Below, piece by piece: positions 51,401-63,185 of a stretch of 64,000 nucleotides of DNA (position 1 is its first letter; every line of letters begins with the position of its first letter). The notes beneath the pieces were generated by a model. The model was given only the letters and a program-made list of their open reading frames with translations. It was not told where the DNA came from and did no database searches. The DNA lies in the NCBI RefSeq assembly GCF_001640805.2, contig NC_066844.1, positions 10,664,363 through 10,728,362 on the forward strand, read 5' to 3'. Source of the DNA: Lates calcarifer (lineage: Eukaryota; Chordata; Actinopteri; Centropomidae). The translations under genes and the position numbers were made by a program.

Positions 51401-54400
51401 CCAGTTCCTTGAAAAGTTACTAAAACTGACATTCCAACTCTTTAAATGACCTAACTTTACTTGCACACATTTGCATTTTGATAAATTAATTCCTTCATGG
51501 AGGCTGTCACCTACCCCTTGAAAGTACAACAACAAATTTAACCATATAGGTGTTATGAAATAAACCCACAGAGTTTGCTGTGTGGGTTGATGTCATAAGT
51601 CTAAAAGGCTTCCACTTAGCAGTTGAAGTGATGTAATTAACCATGTGTGTCCAATGTAACTCGAAAAGAGAAAATGACTCAAAATTGTTGGAGAAATGCA
51701 GCTGGGGACTGGTGCAGATGAGAAAGAGCTGGTCCAGGAAAAGATGCCATGTTGGTCAAGTGGGCCCACTTTGGTCTCAGTCAGCGGAATACAGACAAAA
51801 ATGAAGCTAAATGTAAATACTTCTTTGGAACTGCTTGGTGTGGCGAATGTGCAGGAGAGAAAGACGGTTGAGCGGAGTCACTAGGAGTAATTGTTCAGTT
51901 GTCAGAAAATAAATGCTACAGCTCGTAAAACAGAATTCCTGTCTTTTGTTTACCAGCAGCCAGGTATAATGGCAAGAATTAACCCTGAAGTTTGCTACCA
52001 CTCTGCCCTGGAGCAGTAAAGGAATCTCTCCTCTGCTTTGCGACAGCCTGGGGGTTGATTCAGACACAGTACTCTTTATATAATATGACTCTGTAGCCTA
52101 GCACAACCAAGAGATGGAATGAAATAACACAACCCATAAAGGTGTTATTCTAACAGCTGAAACAGCTGACAGGAAGCAACCACAGTGTACAGAAACCTGC
52201 AGCTATGAGGTCTTGGCTGCTTCAAACAAGCCATATGGACACTTCTTCGTGATTTAATCTATGAATGCAGCACAAACATGTTTGAGCAGCAGAAGTTTTA
52301 GTTTAGCATTCATCACTCTTACCAAGTCCCCCTGCTACTACCATCCGGCCACGCAGGAAGGCAGCAGCAAAGTCAGCTCTCTTTGTTTTCAGCGCCACTG
52401 TCTCTTCCGACTTCAACCAGGCACCTACAGAATAAGGAGAAACAAGAGCTGGAGTGAGCAAATGTGCGAGATTGTGTGCGCACAAGCTTATAAAGTAGCT
52501 GAGGTGAAGTCCAGTGACACTGTAGTCCACCTTCAGCTGGGCAGGATGCTGCTGAGCTTGTTTTCAGAGAGTGACCTGCACAAACAGGTCATCCACAAGG
52601 CAGCTGCAGTCGGGACATGTACTGTACATACACACACACACACACACCCATACAGCAAGGACACACAAAGGTTATAACAAACACAGACTACAAACATAGA
52701 CAGAGAGGGGACATGAAGGCTGGAGTCAGGGTCAGACTACTACTAGAAAGAGAAAGTGAAGATACTTTTGTTAGAATGCTGGCACAGACTTTTTATGTCT
52801 GAAATGTAATGAAAAATTTGAATCGATGAATGATGGGAGACTAACACTGACACTAATGATAACAGGATCACTTCAAACAGCTGTTTCTGGGCCTGCTTCT
52901 TATTTAGTTTGCATAACAGCATTACAATTCAGCAGGCCACCTGCAAGCAACAGTTCATCTGAGAACCTTCACATCAGGTTAAGTGGTTATAGTCAATCTG
53001 TATGTGTAATAGTCTGTGGGTTGTTGCACTAAATAAAGAAGAGGTTAATATATATTTCTGTGAAATGCTATGTATTTATGTAGGGAAGACTTTTATTTTG
53101 AAAGGTACACTTTCAGTATTTCAGTTCCTACTTTTCCTAGGCTTCCTAAACTTAACTTTTGTATTTGAACTGCTTACCTTCTGTTTTTGCTATGTATGTG
53201 ACATTTAGTTACTTTAAATGTTTAAAGTGCATTTTTTTGCAAGTTTTATTTATCTATTTATAAATCTGTTAATTAGGAGAGAAGTTTGTTGGGCTACTGG
53301 CAGCTTGCAGTGCTATAATGTACTGTTGTGACAAAGATATGGAGCATTCTGTAGCTGTTTGTGATGTTAAACAGGCACACAGAGCACACAGGACCCAGAG
53401 GTTTTGTGGTGTTTTGCAATAAAGTTCTGACAGTCCCAGGAAGAGTGGCCCTTGATCACTGTATGACACAACACCGAGTTGCTGGGAACTCACATTAAAG
53501 CTGAGTGGCCCATTAGTGCTGCTAAGATGGTCTGTTCAGTTCACACAAACTGTGACCTCCATTTAGCTGTCGGCTGACCAATATAAAGAGCAGGAGATTT
53601 CTTTTTAAACTTAGGAGATTATGCTTATGTTTTAGGTTTGAGTACCTGTTCACACACAGTTGTGCACACTCTTCAAACAGATCCCACCTCTCTGTACAGA
53701 TATCCCAACCAACCAGTAGGAGCTGCCAGTACAGTGAGGCATACGTGATCCCTCAACTACTTCCCACCCAAAACATTGCTACTACCAAAATGGAAGCTCC
53801 ACTGCTGCTGGGAACTGAACACAGGTGCAGTGGTGAGTAAGTGCTCTTTCTTATCTACCACTGAAACAGCCACCGGCTGCTTTAATCCCAAACAACACAT
53901 GAACAAATCAGTCAAGCCGCTTAATTTAATCTCCCTAATTAGCTGACACTTAACACTGACAATTTTCAGACTATTTTCTACAAACCTAATGCAGTGCAGA
54001 GGTGACACTTCTTGTACACTCAATGCTGTGGCAGATGATAAAAAGTGTACTTGAGAGTGGAGGAAATTAAAACGTAGCCATTAAAATAATGTCTGTCTTT
54101 CCCCAGCAGATTCACCTGCAGTTTTATTTTTCTTCTAGGTTTTGTTGCTGCCAAGTCTTGTTTATTTGAGGGGAAACCCAGACTGGAGAGAATCGTGACA
54201 GAGGAAGAAAGATAACTTCATTAGGGAGCGAGGGAGGGTGAGAGAATTAGAAAGAAAGATAGAGACAGAACAAGAGAGAAAAAAGTATTAAAAAATGTCT
54301 CACTTTCTATCTTTGTCTATCCTCTTGTCCACTTTATTTTTCTGGATCTCTTTCTTTCTCTTATTTCTTATACTATTTTCTCTTGATTTTCTTTCTCTGC

Positions 54401-57400
54401 CTCTTCTCCCTCATTCTCTCACTCTTACGTTTTCTTATTCTCTTTTCATTCTCTTTCCTTTTTTCTCATTTATTTTCTAGAGACAACAAGGTTGAGAGAA
54501 ATAAATAGAGGTGGAGCAAGAGCAAGATAAGTAGCCAGATGGTGAGCCTTACTGCATGTTGAAGCAGTGTGTGATAAAGAGCTGTGTTTTCCTTTCCAGC
54601 AAGGTTAAGATACAGTGAAAAGAACACAGTACAGATCACAGCTGGTTGTCCACTCTGCTCTGTTCTCTCCTCAGAGGAAAATCCTCTCTGGGTATTTCAC
54701 TGCTGTGTTTCTTCAGTCTGTGAGGTCCAATAAATTCTACCAGTTTGTGGTTAAGAACAGGCTATCAAACCTTAAGCACTGAAACTGTCAAGTGCTGAAA
54801 GCATCAAATTGTAGCCCAGAGTCAAAGTTTGATTCAAATCAAAATTTTAGACTGTTCAGTTTTAGACTATCTATATTTTAGACACAGTTCTTGTTCAGCT
54901 GCTTGTCTTAAGATAACAATAATCATGTGAGAAGTCTGGCTTCTTTTGCTAAATAAATGGTTTTACAGAGAAAAACACACACATTTTATACATAGTCTCT
55001 TTATGCAAGATATTGAAACGTCCCTGTATTTCCCCAAATGCCCTTCAAGAAGGTGCCAGCCACTCCCTTGGACTGGGTCACACAACAAATCTGCAAATCT
55101 TTTTTTTAAGTTTGTGTGTAATGTCCTTCCTAAGTTCTTAATCAAATTGATGATTTACTAAACTAGGTTGCACCATGAAAATGTGTATATCCTCTTTGCT
55201 TGTTAAGAACTTTGATTACCAGGAAATATGGATAGTGCTGCTCTTTGATAGAGCATTGAATTGTAGTGTAACATTGTAGCATTGTATTGTAACTGCAACA
55301 GTCCCATCCTTTGTGTTTAGAGCTACTTTGCAAATTTTAGCATGCTAAGCTGGTAAATATTATGTCTGTTATATCATCAGCATGTTAGCATTGGCATTGT
55401 GAGCATGTTAGCATGCTGGCCTTTGCATTTAGCTCAAAGCACCACTGTGCCCAAGTACAGCTTCACAGAGTCATTAGCATATTTAAACATTCAAAGAGTA
55501 ACAAATAAAGGTGTTCAAAATGAAAACTGAAACCCTTGGTTGGGACACAGCATGTCCTGTGATTGCACTGCATTCTGGTTAGCTGAGGTTACTGTTGAGA
55601 AATTAGAAATGTTTCCTTCACTGCAGTGCATTTGTTTGTTAATGATTTTTGGGAAATGAATGATGGATGGATCAAAATCTGACACCAACAGTATATTCTT
55701 TCTTCTAGTTCACTTTGTATTGGATGTTGCAAACATATTGCAAAGTCATCTATTTTTTTCTATTTATCAACCAACAGAAAATAAATTACAAAATCAACTG
55801 ACAAAAGTGAAAGCAGAATACAACACTAGTAATTCTTTTTAAAACAGTGCTTACAGTGTTACAGGCTGGATTTTCTTCTTTAAATTGCAGTTGTGTCAAC
55901 ACATCACGCTACAGACTTATGGTTCAGCCCTTTGAGACTGAGCCGCAACTGCCGGCCTGATTCGTATTTGCTTTGGAGGGATTACACGAGACTCTGCGCC
56001 AAGATTTTCTTTGTAGGATGCAGGGAAAACACCAGCATGCATTATTCTACTCTGGTGGGAGACGGCAGAGGAGAATAAAGAGACGGAGAGGCAGAGAAAA
56101 TACAGAAAGAGAGAATACAGACAGAGAGGGGGAGTGACAATAGAAAGAAGGAGATGAGGCGATCCTCTGAAGACAGGGCTTTGTAGTCTGTGTGGTGGTA
56201 ATTTGGTCCACAGCTCTCCTCTCTAATTTTCCCTCATGATTAAAACTAGAAAAGTATGATGATTGGCTTTCTGTCTTTGATGGTTTCTGTCTGTCACATG
56301 TGCAATCTCATACACTGCTGACCACACAGATGATCCTTTTGGACAGAATTTCACCACTATCTTGTGGCATTCTTAATAATTACATTCACTTTATTCTCAT
56401 TTCTGCTTCATTCCATCTGCTTTTTTGTCTTTTGGGCAGTCTGTACCATCTCAACCATGACACAAATCAAATATACAATTCAGGAGTATGTTTGTTACTA
56501 GTTGGCCCCAGGAGGGCTGCAACATTTGTGGTTATTGTTAGTGTTGCCTGAGTTCTACTTGCTCAGACATGAGGGACTGATGAAGAGTGTTTCTTTGTAA
56601 GAAGCAGTAACAGCAGCAGAATTCGTTACTGTAGTTGAGAAAAGCAACTTCAATTTTAAATTGTTGGATCACTCAAATCACAGAAAACACGACCCCTTTT
56701 CAACCAAACTGTTCCAGGTACTAAGGAGCCCTAGGAACTCAACTCAGTAACTAAATCAGGAGCCAAAAGATTCCTTTGTGCATCCCTACTTGTTTCCAGA
56801 GTATAGCTAAAGAATCATGAAGATGAGGCAAATTAGTCTGACAACAGATTAAATAACAAATGTGCTGAGATGCAATTTTCACAAAACAAAAACACAGTCA
56901 TTAGGGCTGCTATTCTGTCACCTAGCATCTGACTAGCTTAGCTGCCTTTTATGATGGGTCCAGCTAATTTGGAACCCAATGCAGGCCTGTCAGAGAACCT
57001 CAACATCAACCAGAGGGGGGAGGATGTAGGAGTTGTTAAAAAGTTACGCCCAGCTGACCCTCACACCTTCAATTATTATTGCGCACTCGGCAATTAATTT
57101 AGAACCAGGAGCAAGTGCTTTGTAGACGTTTTTGCCCAGAGTTTTTGTCTCACAGGCGATACAAAGGATGCCCCATCTTACTAGCGAAGGTTGTTGCAGT
57201 CTGAGAAGACCGCAGACAATAAAGATGGAAATATATTATTCATCATAGTAACAAGAATCAAAACTGAATGTGACTATAACATTAACACATTACTAAAAAT
57301 ACTGTAATAACCAAACCTCTGCACTTAATTTGTACTTTCATAACTGAAGTAACTAAAATATCAAACCGAGTTTTGCTTCTCTTGTTCAATTACTACTTCT

Positions 57401-57860
57401 CAAGATCACAATCTCTTGCTCATTCACTTGCCATTCTTTATCTTACTATTTAGACCCCAATCAAAATGTTTTTAATGTCAATTCAAAATATATTTTATCA
57501 CCATCCAGTGCTTGTTTACTGTATGAGTAAAGCTGTACACAAATTGTAGCAGCCTTGAAGCTTGTGTCTAACCAATGTAGTCCAGCCAGATAGTTCCTGG
57601 GCCATTGGAAAACACTTTCCCCAGAGCAGGGACTGTTTTGGGGCTGGAACAGTGCAACTGAATTTAGTGATATCTGCCTCTGAGTTTCCTGCCTCCATTC
57701 TTCATATTCTTTTTTTTTCATAACTTCATTCTGTGTATTTTTTGTTGCACTTGTTGCAGCTTGTCAGCAATGCCAAAACAAGCAAGCATGCATGTCAATA
57801 CTGGTGATGATATGCAATGGAACAGTAATAGAATATCACTGTGTGACAGCAGATTGCATG

Positions 57861-57908
<48 letters not shown>

Positions 57909-60486
57909 TGTGTGGGGAGATATTGGTGCAGATGGATAATAAAGCAATCTGTTTCTGGATCTTGTAATTTAAAGCGCTCCTCATCCCCAGCCCTCCCTCC
58001 GCAGCTCATCTCCTATCTCATCTCCACCAAAATTAGATTGGAGAAACGGGGTACGGCTGTCTTCTCTGTATGTGTGTGTGCATGTGAGTGTGGATATGCA
58101 TTAGTATATGCACATGAACGCTTATGTTTGTGTGTGTTGGTGTTTTTCCCTGCTTCTTTCTTCCTTTATCTCTCTTTTACTCACACACACACAAGGCAAA
58201 CTTTCTCCCCATTATCATAGATTTACATTATCACTCTTGCTTTATTTGGCTTTCATCCGACTGATCCCGATGTGTGACCGCAGATCCAGCTGTCTAAAAT
58301 GACTTATCGATTTTTGCTCTCCCATTTCTCCTTCCGGTCCCTCCTCAATTTGTTCATCTGTTACTCTGGGGTGTCTTTGTCGGACAGAGGGATAAGTCAT
58401 CTCGCTGTGTTGTGGGATACAGTGTGTGTGCAGAATTAAGAAAGGAACAAGCCTGTTAGAGTAGAAAACCATTTATACTCATGGTGAGGCTAATGTTAAT
58501 GTCTGCTTTAGTAGAGTCAAAATGAAGATGGATGCTGTCAGTGGAAAAGGAGATGATGACACATTCACTGATACCAAAAAATAAAACATGTCTGGGGTAT
58601 ACCCATAATCTGTGTTGTCTAATTATAATCTCTTCATTTTTATTTATTTTCTGGGGGCCTTTTTGCCTTTATTTGGACAAGACAGTGAAGAGAGACAGGA
58701 AACAGGGAGAGAGAGTAGGGGAACAACATGCAGTAAGGGTCTAGCCAGACCCAGGAGTTGATCCGGGGACCAGTTACTCAGGCCCATGTGGTACAGGCCC
58801 CAAACCATTTGGCTATGGGGGCACCCATATAAGCGCAGACTTGCTAGTCTTTTATTATGTAAAAGTTGTTAAAGGAATAGTTCAGACTTTAGGGAAATAT
58901 GAATATTATCATATATGAGAGTGCGATAAGAAGCTCAATATCATTCTCAGGTCAGTGTGTGTTTATGTACAGAGCTGAAGTTAAGGAAGTATTTAGCATA
59001 GCTTAGCATAAAAGACTGGAGGCAATGAGAAACAGCTTGCCTAACTAACTAGCTCTAAATCTGACTGCTTAATAAAAGACACCACTGATTTAGCATTTCA
59101 CTCATGTAATGTTGCAGGACTCTAACTCTACACCCTGAAATCTTTTTCATTTTTGCACACTGATGTGTAAAATTGGTGTAGTTTGCCTTCAGTGTTGTGT
59201 GTGACAGATGTTTAAACTGCATGTGCATGTGTAAATGTGAAAATGTGTAGTTTATGGGGATTAATGTACACGCAAGCACAGTGACTGTGTGATGCCCTCC
59301 AAAGCCTTGTTGCCACAGTAAGGTTCCCATGTTTGATACCTTCTGTTTTAGCCAACCATATCTGTTAATCAGCACTGCACAAAAATACAATGCCAACTAT
59401 AAACTGCTCATTAAGATATAGTTTCAGCACAACTACCCCTAAGATCACAATTATGATTATTGTTTTTACATTTCTGCTTCTGTATGAGTTAGACTGTGCT
59501 AATCAAGAAAAATAGCTAGCTAGGCTAGCTGTTTACTCCTTCCTCCACTCATCATGCTGAGCTAGTGCTGCTTTCACACATGCACTGCAACCCTGAACTT
59601 ATCTAGACATCATCCTGGGGAGCTGTATGTGAGAAATGTCTGAATCAGTTGGTCTGGTCATTAAACAGATTTTACCCTGCCAGCTCCCTAGTACAAAGCC
59701 TGTGTAATGTCTGACTGAGCTGATGTGTGAAAAGAGTCGGTCATTGTCCAGAGAATTCACAGAGAGTGAGAGGGTGTGTTGATGATGTTTCTATCCTGCC
59801 TCCAGCATGTTCTACTAAGGTGCCATCCTAAACCAAATGGAGTATTTCTACTGGGTGAGAGCGTGTCTGACATGGATTATTTCTTGCTCCGCACTGCATG
59901 TGTGACAAGGCAACAAGACCTTCTCTGGCGTTCATATGAGAAAGATAACCACTTCCAGGCTCCAGCTTTGTACTTGATGTACAGATGTGAGGCTGATATC
60001 AATCTTCTCATCCCCCTCTCCAAAAGAAAGCAAATATGCATGTTTCCCAAAATACAAAACTATTTCTTGAAAACCCTTTCTGGCATATGCAAACTGCACC
60101 CTTCCAACAAGTGAACAAATTGACACATTTATAGGTTTGGATACAGAGCTGCATATAAGCAGCATCATTATATGTACAGGCCTTTAAAGTCCTCAGCCCA
60201 TCTCGACATTTTGTCCTTATTCCAACTCTCCACTGAAGTGATATCCTACTCATACTAAGTCAAATATTTAAACCACAGTTCCAACTGGATTGTTCTATAC
60301 ACATTTCAGTGCAATTAGTACTGACATATTTGGCATCTTTAGAAACTTAGAATTTTAAATGAAGTTCAGAGGGTCTGAGAAACAGAGTATGTGTTGTATG
60401 TGCATGTGTATGTGTTGTAATTCATGAATTCTGGCTCAGCAAGGTTAAAGTTTATATGACTGCTTTGACACAAATTTCATATGACC

Positions 60487-60521
<35 letters not shown>

Positions 60522-63185
60522 CTGTCTGTACCTTGGTTAGTGTCAAAAATGTTGACATTCTTGGTGAACTTGGAGCTCTGGTGTCCTCCTCCCTGACGCA
60601 GTCCTCCAAGCAGACACAGCCTCCCTGCTGTGTCCCATATCACACCACCATATGAACGTTTACAGGGCATCATGGGTAGCGTTGTCCAAGAGCGTATCTC
60701 TGCATCGTACACTTCAAAGGCCTTCACCGGTCTCTTACACTGACGGCCACCTTAAAAATTAGGTAAATAGAATAGCATATAGCTGTTCATCTGCCTGCAG
60801 AGTGTGTACTGAAACTATGAAAGAAAATTCTGTTGTCTAACGGACAATGTAAAACTGCTGTAGCATAAACACATAGACACTGCTCAGTCTGTACCTGCCA
60901 CATAGAGTTTGTTGCCCAGCAGATGTATGTTGGCATCGTAGCGTGGGGTTGGCATGGGAGGAAGCAGTGCCCACACATCCTTTCGAAGGTCATACTGCTG
61001 CAGGATGCTACGAGGGAGGAGGTCAGCACCCATTCCCCCCACAGCCAGAGCCCGTCCATCTACACACACACACCAAACACAGAATCAAAGATTCAATCAC
61101 AGGCTTTTTATATATACATAAATTGCAGTATCGTTACGCCACAGTTTTCATCAAATGCATTTTATGGATGTAAGTTTAGTCTGAGAAATATCTGTCTATC
61201 ACAACCTTTGTGAAAATGTGGCTAAAATTATTCAAACAATAACACTTTGCTCAACAATAATCAACTTGTGAAAGAATCCCAGCTGGTGGAAACACCTCAT
61301 TGGCACTTTATTTTATGAAGTGTTAAAAATCTGCTAGGCCACAGAGCTGGATGAGAAGTTAGCTCGTGACGAGGCAAGATACTGTGACAGACGTGGGGAG
61401 GACAGGGAGCACAGCAGCAGAATAAAAATGCCGAGTCCACGTCTGGCACTTTACTATGACACCTCTAGCATAAGAATGGAAGTGGGTGAGAGTGCTAAAT
61501 GAAAAGAAAATACAGCATTAATCATCAGATTGAGGGGAGGAAAGGAGCTGCAGGGAAACAATCTGCATTTTCATTATAGTTTTACTTTATTAATTTTTCA
61601 CTTTTTTCAGTATACAACCATTTATTTTAAATTCTAACCTCAATACATCTACGTTACATAAATAACAAATGGATAAAAAGTTTTCATAATAGGTTAGGAG
61701 AAAAAAAAGAAAGGAGAAAAGGTTCATTATCTAATATCTGGAAAATAATGATCCTACAAATGTCAATACAAATGGCACAATTTAGTAAATTCTGTGACTG
61801 ACTATCCATTTAAAAATACCATATTTGTTCTAATTTGGCCCAATCGATCATTTTGTCAGACTATTTGTCTCTGTTTCAGCTGCTGGGGATGAGTTTGGGG
61901 ATGAAACTGCGAGCTAAGGGCCAAGGATCGAAGACTGGTCAGGGAGATGGAGAGAGTAGCACGATGAAGCTTTATGCAGCCAATAAGTCTATGTGTATAC
62001 AGCATCTATCTGTGTTCCTACAGACACTGACAAATGCACCACTGCACTGAACACAAACTCATCCATGGTTGACAAGATGCTCTCTGAAAAGACTGTTTAT
62101 TTATATAGACTGCTGGATAAACTTAAACTAAGACATTTTCTTTGCACTCTACAAACAGGTACCTATTGATTATATTGAATTTTGTTGTCAAACATGCTGA
62201 AGAGACAGCTCCAGAACATCTTAAGAAAGAATATATGAGTTTTGCTTTGCTAAGTGTATTAAACTGATTTTAAATAGTATCAGTGGTTGTGGCTTTTCAC
62301 GTGGGGTAGTAGAAGATGTTTTGAGCTGGGAGTTACATGACCCTGACTTCCGCTACAAGAGAACATGTATGTTAATATATATGATAAATTCAAACTAATG
62401 TAAAGTTGGATAAAATCACCAAATCCACTACTTAACAGAGGAATATTGTAAATAATAATAATAATACTACTCCATATTAGTGTTCAAATTTACACATAAG
62501 AATGTAAAGTATTATAAGGCCCTGAATAATGCTCCAGAGTATATGAATTATTAATTCCTTATATCTCAGCTAGGCTCTCTGGTTCTCTGAGCATGGCCTG
62601 ATAGTACCTCCCTTAAGACTGAAAACACAAGGGGACTGTGGCTTTGCTTTCTTGGGTCCCAGGTTATGGGGCAGTCTCCCTGGGAGTCTGTTCAGCAAAC
62701 TCTCTTGGGTGTTTTAAGTCACAGCTGAAGACCTATCTTTTAAGTGTTACTATGCTTGAGTTGCAGCTATAGATTTATCACAAACAGCTAATTCATTTGA
62801 ATTACTTAGCTTTTTAGCTTTTTGGTTTCATTATCACCAGTTTTGCTTCCAACACTGTACCATACTGTTGTGACACTAGAGGCCTATATGTAAAAGTACT
62901 AGTGCAATTAGGGCACAACTTATAAGCTCTGGGTTTAGTATTAAAAGTTCATATGTTCTTCATATCATCCATACCTTTCACAGTGATGGATACACCCATC
63001 AGGGCCTCTCGCAGAGCACTCCTCTTCCTCCATCTCCCTTCCTCTGTGTTGTACATCTCAACCACCTTCAGGGGGCTCTGGTCCTCTCCAACTCCTCCCA
63101 CCACCAGGATCTGCTTTCCAAGAACCGCCACAGCTGCCCCAGCACGAGCGGTGGGCATTGGGGGCAAACTTATCCACCGATCCCC
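48471..63185 (-). CDS. klhdc8a: Kelch domain-containing protein 8A, partial (6 exons, 299 aa in window)
   Basis: Exons in transcript order: 63185-62975, 61059-60895, 60750-60532, 52424-52323, 50992-50844, 48524-48471 (stop TAG). They are GT-AG, phase-consistent and total 900 nt. Human KLHDC8A has 350 residues, so about 50 N-terminal residues are coded beyond position 64000. Each kelch blade is visible by its paired Gly: ILVVGGVGEDQS, ALAVGGMGADLL, LYVAGGRQCKR, LCLLGGLRQGG, MVVAGGLG, LLVVGGVNQV. PLKVVEMYNTEEGRWRKRS and LPPMPTPRY favour 8A over 8B. Kelch repeats form a beta-propeller for protein binding; the partner is unknown. No BTB or BACK domain is present, as expected of the family. The C terminus SSAHEILYVKEEEYL differs from the human end. 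The third intron is 8.1 kb. Synteny with slc41a1 agrees with human 1q32.1. Confidence 0.92.
54173..54535. repeat. Purine-pyrimidine-purine strand-switch tract
   Basis: Positions about 54173-54292 are strongly purine-rich (gagagaa, gaaagaaag). Positions 54295-54478 are strongly pyrimidine-rich (ctttct, tctctt). Positions 54479-54535 are purine-rich again. The neighbouring arms are partly complementary, so hairpin or triplex structures are possible. No coding content is seen. Confidence 0.6.
55325..55500 (+). repeat. Interspersed teleost repeat, 3' part
   Basis: The segment has 'catgctaagctggtaaatattatg', 'catcagcatgttagcattggcattgtgagcatgttagcatgctgg' and 'gcttcacagagtcattagcat'. It corresponds to the 3' half of the family at 20740-21215. 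Confidence 0.6.
57863..57904. repeat. (GT)n microsatellite
   Basis: About 21 GT units in the klhdc8a long intron. Confidence 0.95.
58660..58830 (-). repeat. tRNA-derived SINE
   Basis: The minus strand starts with a tRNA-like head (gggtgcccccatagccaaat, then ggttt, then a B-box-like ggtccccggatcaactcc). The body follows with agacccttactgcatgttgttcccctactctctctccctgtttcctgtctctcttcactgtc. The body is shared with 24358-24490. The head resembles a degenerate tRNA promoter with A and B boxes about 50 bases apart. Confidence 0.65.
58871..59070 (+). repeat. Interspersed teleost repeat, 5' part
   Basis: It starts 'aaaggaatagttcagacttt' then 'agggaaatatgaat', and later has 'gtatttagcatagcttagcataaaagactggagg'. 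This is the family whose other end is at 45065-45390. Confidence 0.6.
60491..60520. repeat. (GT)n microsatellite next to a klhdc8a donor
   Basis: Fifteen GT units. On the transcript this is a CA run that starts 12 bases after the last base of the 60750-60532 exon. Confidence 0.95.
61060..62974 (-). other. klhdc8a: klhdc8a intron between the first two exons in the window
   Basis: A 1.9-kb AT-rich intron. Apart from the LINE 3' relic at 62515-62765 I see no named feature. Its acceptor side reads ggtgtgtgtgtgtag, a GT run instead of a pyrimidine tract. Confidence 0.6.
62515..62765 (+). mobile_element. LINE ORF2 C-terminal relic
   Basis: Plus-strand frames show, in broken form, the typical end of a fish non-LTR ORF2. 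One frame gives LKTENTRGLWLCFLGSQ-like sequence. Another gives GYGAVSLGV, and FKSQLKTYL closes it at about 62716-62743 (gttttaagtcacagctgaag). Stops and frame shifts show it is dead. Probably the same L2/Rex group as the relic at 38035-38400. Confidence 0.55.

Larger units (their letters stand above)
52425..60531 (-). other. klhdc8a: klhdc8a long intron (8.1 kb)
   Basis: No exon or RNA gene is seen. It holds a purine/pyrimidine switch block (54173-54535), a purine-rich stretch at 56060-56160, a teleost repeat fragment (55325-55500), GT microsatellites (57863 and 60491), a SINE (58660-58830) and another repeat (58871-59070). Open frames in it are random. Confidence 0.6.

Noticed and set aside
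48471..63185. Assignment as klhdc8b
   Set aside because: PLKVVEMYN, the LREA.MG block and the RADF-GR-VAGGLG block agree better with KLHDC8A as I remember both proteins, and slc41a1 is the expected neighbour of KLHDC8A.
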